Assembly (NCBI GenBank): GCA_000686145.1 | Contig: JMMB01000007.1 | Coordinates: 1 to 64,000, forward strand | Source of the DNA: Peptostreptococcaceae bacterium VA2 | GTDB taxonomy: Bacteria > Bacillota > Clostridia > Peptostreptococcales > Peptostreptococcaceae | Direction of reading: 5' to 3' | Length of the DNA stretch: 64,000 nucleotides | Part shown: piece after piece, positions 59,197 to 64,000 of the stretch | Layout of the letters: each line of letters starts with the position of its first letter | How positions within the stretch are numbered: the stretch's first letter is position 1 | Notes under the pieces: model-generated | The model's input: only the letters and a program-made list of their open reading frames with translations | The model's database searches: none | Told to the model about the DNA's origin: nothing | Program-made: the position numbers and the translations under genes

Positions 59197-60051
59197 TTAG
59201 TTTCCTTTGTTTTGAGTGTTCGCTGGTCTTTGTCCTTGTGGTCTTGAACCTTGAGCACCTTGTGGTCTTGAACCTTGTGGTCTTGAACCTTGAGCTGATT
59301 GAGGTCTTTGCCCTCTATCATTTCCTCTTCTATCGTTTCTTCTATTATCTCTTCTATCATTTCTCTTATTGTCTCTTCTGTTATCTCTTCTATCTTCTCT
59401 TGGGTTTACACCGTTTCTAGTTGGTAAAACTTCACCGTTGCATATCCAAACTTTGATACCAGTTTTTCCATAAGTAGTATTAGCTTCTGCAAAACCGTAG
59501 TTTATATCAGCTCTTAGTGTTTGTAAAGGTACATTTCCTTCGCTGTATCCTTCAGTTCTAGCCATTTCTGCTCCACCTAATCTTCCTGATGCAGAAACTT
59601 TTATCCCTTTAACACCTGACTTCATAGCTCTTTGTATAGCTTGTTTCATAGCTCTTCTGAAAGCTACCCTTCTCTCTATAGCTAATGCTATATTTTCCGC
59701 TACTAATTGAGCGTCTTTATCTGGGTTTCTAACTTCAACTATGTTAACTATTACAGTCTTTTTAGTCATTTTTTCTAATTCCGCTTTTAAAGCGTCTATA
59801 CCAGCACCAGCTCTTCCTATAACTACACCTGGCTTAGCAACGTGTAGGTCTATTTTAACTTTGTTTGCTGATCTTTCTATTTCTATTTTAGCAACTCCTG
59901 CAGAGTAAAGTCTATTCTTTAAGAATTTACGTACATTATGGTCTTCTAATAATAAGTTTCCGAATTCTTTTTTATCAGATGCGAACCATCTAGAGTCCCA
60001 ATCTTTTATAACACCGACTCTTAATCCATGTGCATTAACTTTTTGACCCAT
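59197..60051 (-). CDS. rpsC: Ribosomal protein S3 with a long disordered tail
   Basis: S3 lines the mRNA entry channel. The first 218 or so residues are standard: KH domain with [18 protein letters not shown] and the C-domain with [16 protein letters not shown]. The 284-residue chain then adds about 65 residues of low complexity: Arg/Asp/Asn units ([18 protein letters not shown]) followed by SRPQG repeats. No stop or shift interrupts the join, so the tail is part of the protein. The start has AGGAGGGAAA upstream. Confidence 0.95.
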   Translation of the reverse strand: MGQKVNAHGLRVGVIKDWDSRWFASDKKEFGNLLLEDHNVRKFLKNRLYSAGVAKIEIERSANKVKIDLHVAKPGVVIGRAGAGIDALKAELEKMTKKTVIVNIVEVRNPDKDAQLVAENIALAIERRVAFRRAMKQAIQRAMKSGVKGIKVSASGRLGGAEMARTEGYSEGNVPLQTLRADINYGFAEANTTYGKTGIKVWICNGEVLPTRNGVNPREDRRDNRRDNKRNDRRDNRRNDRRGNDRGQRPQSAQGSRPQGSRPQGAQGSRPQGQRPANTQNKGN

Positions 60052-60073
60052 TATTTTCCCTCCTATCTATAAA

Positions 60074-60409
60074 TTATTTTCTTTCCTTTACAACAACCTC
60101 TATGTGAGAAGTTCTTTTTCTTATCATTGTTGCACGTCCCATAGCTCTAGGCATGAATCTCTTCATTGTTGGCCCTTGGTTTGCAACTACTGATGCGATA
60201 TATAAATTCTCAACATCCATTTCATGGTTGTTTTCAGCGTTTGCTTTAGCAGATTTAACAACTTTAGCTATTATTGAAGCTGCTCCTCTTGGAGTAAACT
60301 TTAATATTGCTAATGCTTCATCAACATTTTTTCCTCTAACAAGGTCACAGATTTGTCCTGCTTTTCTTGGTGATACACGTACATATTTAGCAGTAGCTTT
60401 TGCTTCCAT
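60074..60409 (-). CDS. rplV: Ribosomal protein L22
   Basis: L22 lines the nascent peptide tunnel. The 111-residue protein starts [20 protein letters not shown] and keeps the beta-hairpin region [20 protein letters not shown] that reaches the constriction. Confidence 0.97.
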   Translation of the reverse strand: MEAKATAKYVRVSPRKAGQICDLVRGKNVDEALAILKFTPRGAASIIAKVVKSAKANAENNHEMDVENLYIASVVANQGPTMKRFMPRAMGRATMIRKRTSHIEVVVKERK

Positions 60410-60441
60410 TTGCTATTCCTCCTTCCTTAGTCAGAAATTTA

Positions 60442-60723
60442 TTATTTTCTTTTGTTAGATTTTTCATCGTCCTTATGTCCCTTGAAAGTTCTTGTAGGAA
60501 CGAATTCACCTAATTTATGTCCAACCATATCTTCTGTTACGAAAACTGGTATATGTCTTCTTCCATCATGAACAGCTATAGTATGTTCTACCATTTGAGG
60601 GAATATAGTTGAAGTTCTTGACCAAGTCTTTATAACTTCTTTATTTCCTGCAGCGTTCATTGCTTCTATTTTCTTTAAAAGTCTCGCGTGGACGAAAGGT
60701 CCTTTTTTAGTTGATCTTGACAT
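60442..60723 (-). CDS. rpsS: Ribosomal protein S19
   Basis: S19 lies in the 30S head. The 93-residue protein starts [20 protein letters not shown] and has [20 protein letters not shown]. Confidence 0.97.
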   Translation of the reverse strand: MSRSTKKGPFVHARLLKKIEAMNAAGNKEVIKTWSRTSTIFPQMVEHTIAVHDGRRHIPVFVTEDMVGHKLGEFVPTRTFKGHKDDEKSNKRK

Positions 60724-60758
60724 TTAAAATCCTCCTTTCCGAGCAAAAAGTAAATATA

Positions 60759-61589
60759 TTACTTAGTTCTTCTTGATACTATTAACTTATCAGAAGCTTT
60801 ATTTTTCTTTCTAGTTTTGTATCCAAGAGCTGGTTTACCCCATGGAGTAACTGGTGAAGGTCTACCTATTGAAGTTCTACCTTCTCCACCACCGTGTGGA
60901 TGGTCACAAGGGTTCATTACAGATCCTCTTACAGTTGGTCTGATACCCATATGTCTTTTTCTACCTGCTTTACCGATAACTACGTTACCGTGCTCTATGT
61001 TACCAACTTGTCCTATTGTAGCTTTGCAATCTATGCTTACAAATCTCATTTCACCTGATGGTAATCTTAGTAAAGCTTTCTTTCCTTCTTTAGCCATTAA
61101 TTGAGCTGAAACTCCAGCAGATCTAACTAACTGAGCGCCTTTTCCTGGCTTTAACTCTATGTTGTGTATTACAGTACCTACTGGCATGTCCTTTAATGCT
61201 AATGCATTTCCTGGCTTTATGTCAGCTGTTGGTCCTGATAATATTGTACTTCCAACCTCTAATCCAACAGGCGCTAATATATATCTCTTTTCACCATCTG
61301 CATAGTGTAATAAAGCTATGTTAGCTGTTCTATTTGGATCATATTCAACAGTAGCAACCTTAGCAGGTACACCGTCTTTATTTCTCTTAAAATCTATTAT
61401 TCTATATTTTCTTCTGTTTCCTCCACCTCTGTGACGAACAGTTATTTTTCCGTGTGCATTTCTACCAGCGTTCTTTTTTAGAGATACTAAAAGAGATCTT
61501 TCTGGTTCGTTGCAAGTTATTTCATCAGAAACTAAAACTGTCATTTGTCTTAAGGCAGGAGAAGTTGGTTTAAACTTTTTTATAGCCAT
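60759..61589 (-). CDS. rplB: Ribosomal protein L2
   Basis: L2 supports the peptidyl transferase centre and subunit joining. The 276-residue protein has [21 protein letters not shown] and the conserved C-terminal [14 protein letters not shown] with the His near the active centre. Confidence 0.97.
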   Translation of the reverse strand: MAIKKFKPTSPALRQMTVLVSDEITCNEPERSLLVSLKKNAGRNAHGKITVRHRGGGNRRKYRIIDFKRNKDGVPAKVATVEYDPNRTANIALLHYADGEKRYILAPVGLEVGSTILSGPTADIKPGNALALKDMPVGTVIHNIELKPGKGAQLVRSAGVSAQLMAKEGKKALLRLPSGEMRFVSIDCKATIGQVGNIEHGNVVIGKAGRKRHMGIRPTVRGSVMNPCDHPHGGGEGRTSIGRPSPVTPWGKPALGYKTRKKNKASDKLIVSRRTK

Positions 61590-61618
61590 CTGTTTTCCCT
61601 CCTTCGTTTGCTAGGATG

Positions 61619-61909
61619 TTACATTCCTTGGAAGAATTCTATTTCTTTACTGCTAGTAGTTAATTTAACTACTGCTTTCTTAAAGCTTGCAGTTCTTCCC
61701 TCATGTTTACCCATTCTTTTAACTTTTCCATCGTAGTTCATTGTATTTACTTTTTCTACATTAACTCCGAATATCGCTTCTATAGCTTTTTTTATTTCAG
61801 TTTTGTTTGCTTTTTTAGCAACAACAAAAGTGTATTTCTTTTCAACCATTTCGGCCATACTTTGCTCAGTTACAACTGGCTTCATTATTATATCATGTGG
61901 ATTAGTCAT
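61619..61909 (-). CDS. rplW: Ribosomal protein L23
   Basis: L23 is the tunnel-exit docking protein for trigger factor and SRP. The 96-residue protein has [21 protein letters not shown] and [18 protein letters not shown]. Its ATG overlaps the rplD stop by one base. Confidence 0.97.
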   Translation of the reverse strand: MTNPHDIIMKPVVTEQSMAEMVEKKYTFVVAKKANKTEIKKAIEAIFGVNVEKVNTMNYDGKVKRMGKHEGRTASFKKAVVKLTTSSKEIEFFQGM

Positions 61910-62532
61910 TATGCGTACACCTCCTCCACTTTTTTAACAGCGTCTGTAGTTATTATGAATGAATCATACTTTAATATATCATAAACATTTATTGTGTTAA
62001 CTGTAGCAGTTGCAACACCTTCTATGTTTGAAGCTGATTTTATTACGTTAGTATTGTTTTCAGCAGTTACTATTAAAGCTTTCTTTGCAGAATTTACATT
62101 CTTTAATATTTGAGCGAATTCTTTAGTCTTAGGAGCTTCCATATTAAAAGCGTCTAATACTATTATTTCACCATTTTGTACTTTAGCAGATAAAGCACTC
62201 TTCATCGCTAATCTTCTTACCTTCTTAGGTAATGTGTAACTGTAATCTCTTGGCTTAGGTGCAAAAGCAACTCCTCCACCAACCCATTGTACAGCTCTTA
62301 TAGAACCTTGTCTAGCTCTACCTGTTCCTTTTTGTTTCCAAGGTTTTCTTCCGCCACCTCTAACTTCTGCTCTAGTTTTAGCAGACTGAGTACCTTGTCT
62401 TTTGTTTGCTAATTGGTTTTTAACAACCTCATATAAAACATGTTCATTAACTTCTATATTGAATATAGAATCTACTAATTCTATTTCTCCAACATTTTGT
62501 CCATTAATATTTAATACATTTAATTTTGGCAT
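61909..62532 (-). CDS. rplD: Ribosomal protein L4
   Basis: L4 extends a loop into the exit tunnel ([20 protein letters not shown], residues about 60-80) and is the autogenous repressor of the S10 operon in E. coli. The protein has 207 residues. The rpsJ leader in this window is its most likely target if such control exists here. Confidence 0.97.
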   Translation of the reverse strand: MPKLNVLNINGQNVGEIELVDSIFNIEVNEHVLYEVVKNQLANKRQGTQSAKTRAEVRGGGRKPWKQKGTGRARQGSIRAVQWVGGGVAFAPKPRDYSYTLPKKVRRLAMKSALSAKVQNGEIIVLDAFNMEAPKTKEFAQILKNVNSAKKALIVTAENNTNVIKSASNIEGVATATVNTINVYDILKYDSFIITTDAVKKVEEVYA

Positions 62533-62560
62533 TGTGCTTCCTCCTTTCTTAGGTTAGTCA

Positions 62561-63190
62561 TTATTTAGAAGACTTAACTGCTTCCTTTATAGTTACTACT
62601 GAACCTTTAGGTCCTGGTATAGCACCTTTAACTAATATAAGGTTCTTATCAGTATCTACTTTAACAACCTCTAAGTTTTGAACAGTAACTTTAACGCTAC
62701 CCATGTGTCCAGCTAATTTTTTGTTTTTGAAAACTCTACCAGGGAAAGAACATGCTCCCATTGATCCTGGTCTTCTGTGGTATCTAGAACCGTGAGATTC
62801 AGGACCTCTTGATTGTCCATGTCTTTTTATAGGACCTTGGAATCCCTTACCTTTACTTGTTCCAGAAACATCTATCTTTTCGCCTGTAGTGAATAAATCA
62901 GCTTTTATTTCTTGTCCAACTGTATATCCTTCTACAGAATCTACTCTAAATTCTTTTAAGTGTTTCTTTAAAACGTTAGCAGCAGCTAAATGCCCTTTTT
63001 GAGGCTTGTTTAAAGATTTTTCTTTAGCATCTACAAATCCTATTTGTATTGCGTTGTATCCGTCTTTCTCAACTGTTTTTATTTGAGTTACGACGATTGG
63101 TCCTGCCTCAACAACTGTTACAGGTATTACTATACCTTGCTCAGTAAATATTTGAGTCATACCTAATTTTTTTCCTAATATGCCTTTCAT
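62561..63190 (-). CDS. rplC: Ribosomal protein L3
   Basis: L3 reaches the peptidyl transferase centre through its loop ([20 protein letters not shown]). The 209-residue protein starts [19 protein letters not shown]. It follows rpsJ by 89 bases. Confidence 0.97.
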   Translation of the reverse strand: MKGILGKKLGMTQIFTEQGIVIPVTVVEAGPIVVTQIKTVEKDGYNAIQIGFVDAKEKSLNKPQKGHLAAANVLKKHLKEFRVDSVEGYTVGQEIKADLFTTGEKIDVSGTSKGKGFQGPIKRHGQSRGPESHGSRYHRRPGSMGACSFPGRVFKNKKLAGHMGSVKVTVQNLEVVKVDTDKNLILVKGAIPGPKGSVVTIKEAVKSSK

Positions 63191-63279
63191 ATTAGCACCT
63201 CCTATAATCTTACAGCGGATTATATTTTATATAATCATTCTAAGATAGTTACCTTATAGGATCGTATCTTAGGTTGCTA

Positions 63280-63591
63280 TTATAACTTTATTTCTATATC
63301 AACACCAGCTGGTAAGTCTAATCTCATTAATGAGTCAACTGTTTTAGGTGTTGGGTTAGCTATGTCTATTAATCTCTTGTGAGTTCTTATTTCAAATTGC
63401 TCTCTAGAGTCTTTATACTTATGCACAGCTCTTAATATAGTTACAATTTGCTTTTCTGTAGGTAATGGCACAGGTCCTGAAACTTGTGATCCAGCCTTTT
63501 TAGCAGTTTCAACTATTTTCCCAGCTGAAAAATCTAATAATTTGTGGTCATATGACTTTAATCTTATTCTTATTTTTTCATTGTTAGCCAT
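63280..63591 (-). CDS. rpsJ: Ribosomal protein S10
   Basis: S10 is part of the 30S head and, with NusB, of the antitermination complex. The 103-residue protein reads [20 protein letters not shown] and keeps [18 protein letters not shown] and [18 protein letters not shown]. It is the first gene of the superoperon; a structured leader of about 265 bases precedes it. Confidence 0.97.
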   Translation of the reverse strand: MANNEKIRIRLKSYDHKLLDFSAGKIVETAKKAGSQVSGPVPLPTEKQIVTILRAVHKYKDSREQFEIRTHKRLIDIANPTPKTVDSLMRLDLPAGVDIEIKL

Positions 63592-63855
63592 TGTAATTTC
63601 CCTCCTTTATCGCACGTTTATCTTATATGTTACGCACGACTTTTGCCGATACACTGCTCCGGGTGTGTTGTATTTCTACAACCGGCATTCGGTCGCTCTT
63701 AACTAAGATTTGTTTAGTTTATTTCGTATCTCTCAAGCACACTATTATATTTTATATCATTATTTACATTTTTTCAAGTTTTTTTTATGAATTTACAAAA
63801 TTTATTTTATTATGTAGATTTTTTTACAAACTTGATTGTCTTATCTATTAAGGCA
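63592..63855 (-). promoter_or_regulatory. Leader of the S10 operon with a predicted three-way junction
   Basis: A GC-rich island (63637-63695) in an AT-rich leader shows nested pairing: CGAC with GTCG (63637-63640 and 63692-63695), GCCG with CGGC (63645-63648 and 63683-63686), and inside two hairpins, GTTGTA-GAAA-TACAAC (63667-63682) and ACAC/GTGT (63651-63666). A second weak promoter (TTGAAA, 17, TAAAAT) may lie within the leader. The fold suggests an L4- or other protein-binding control RNA, not confirmed. Confidence 0.6.
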
Positions 63856-63862
63856 CTAACTT

Positions 63863-63891
63863 AGTATATAAAATTTAGTGACAAATGTCAA
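63863..63891 (-). promoter_or_regulatory. Promoter of the ribosomal protein superoperon
   Basis: A perfect TTGACA, 17 bases and TATACT on the minus strand, with a start near 63855. Confidence 0.8.
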
Positions 63892-63937
63892 CAAAATATA
63901 ATTAGTATATTATTACTATTTAAAGTTTTTAATTAAA

Positions 63938-63972
63938 ACAAAAAAAGAGAGGGCTAATCCCCCCTCTTTTAT
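63938..63972 (-). terminator. Terminator of the upstream gene outside the window
   Basis: AGAGGGGGG and CCCTCTCT pair over a short loop and are followed by seven T on the minus strand. The gene it ends (tuf would be usual) starts beyond 64000; no coding sequence is visible in 63973-64000. Confidence 0.85.
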
Positions 63973-64000
63973 CTATTGATTAATCGTATATAAGAGATTA

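Overview
This is a chromosomal window from an AT-rich, spore-forming, anaerobic Firmicute. The family-level fit is Peptostreptococcaceae, near Clostridioides, Paraclostridium or Romboutsia; this rests on gene order (glmU-spoVG-purR-murC, the yaaO-tmk-holB-yaaT-yabB-rsmI block, rplQ-ecfA1-ecfA2-ecfT-truA-rplM-rpsI) and protein similarity from memory, not on a search. Spore genes (spoVG, spmA, spmB, cwlD) and the oxygen-sensitive nrdDG reductase support a sporulating anaerobe. Almost every gene is on the minus strand and three rRNA operons lie close together, as expected for a leading-strand arm near the replication origin.

Layout. 1-3950: glmU (cut by the window edge), spoVG, purR and the oppositely oriented murC, all split by many single-base frameshifts while the next 60 kb is clean; this looks like poor consensus at a contig end. 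4021-12376: a membrane-anchored unknown, an M20 peptidase, an unknown protein with a very acidic linker, rsmA, rnmV, tatD, and metG behind a T-box with an ATG specifier. 12377-15495: spmBA facing pncB and an Lrp-type regulator. 15605-22450: an HD protein, rsmI, a tRNA1-type methyltransferase, ricT (yaaT), holB, tmk, a PLP decarboxylase and a DUF378 protein.

22564-33275: two rRNA operons run head to tail. The second cannot have its promoter in the usual place just ahead of 16S. A strong promoter instead sits between the first operon's 23S and 5S genes, so the downstream unit reads 5S, tRNA-Leu, tRNA(CAT), 16S, tRNA-Ala, 23S, tRNA-Gly, 5S. 33276-37095: nrdDG with a pair of NrdR boxes in front; consensus DnaA boxes lie on both sides of the gene pair, including a cluster between nrdG and the rRNA promoter. 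37096-42211: a third rRNA operon with its own promoter and terminator.

42248-63972: cwlD, then rpsI-rplM-truA-ecfT-ecfA2-ecfA1, and the long ribosomal protein superoperon rpsJ to rplQ with secY, adk, map, infA and rpoA. Two structured leaders stand out: one before rplM in which two hairpin loops are complementary through a GC-rich 6-bp match, and one before rpsJ that folds on paper as a three-way junction. The ribosome theme is consistent: rRNA and its processing and modification enzymes (RNase M5, RsmA, RsmI), tRNAs, a tRNA synthetase and most ribosomal proteins. No CRISPR array, phage, insertion sequence or integrative element was seen.
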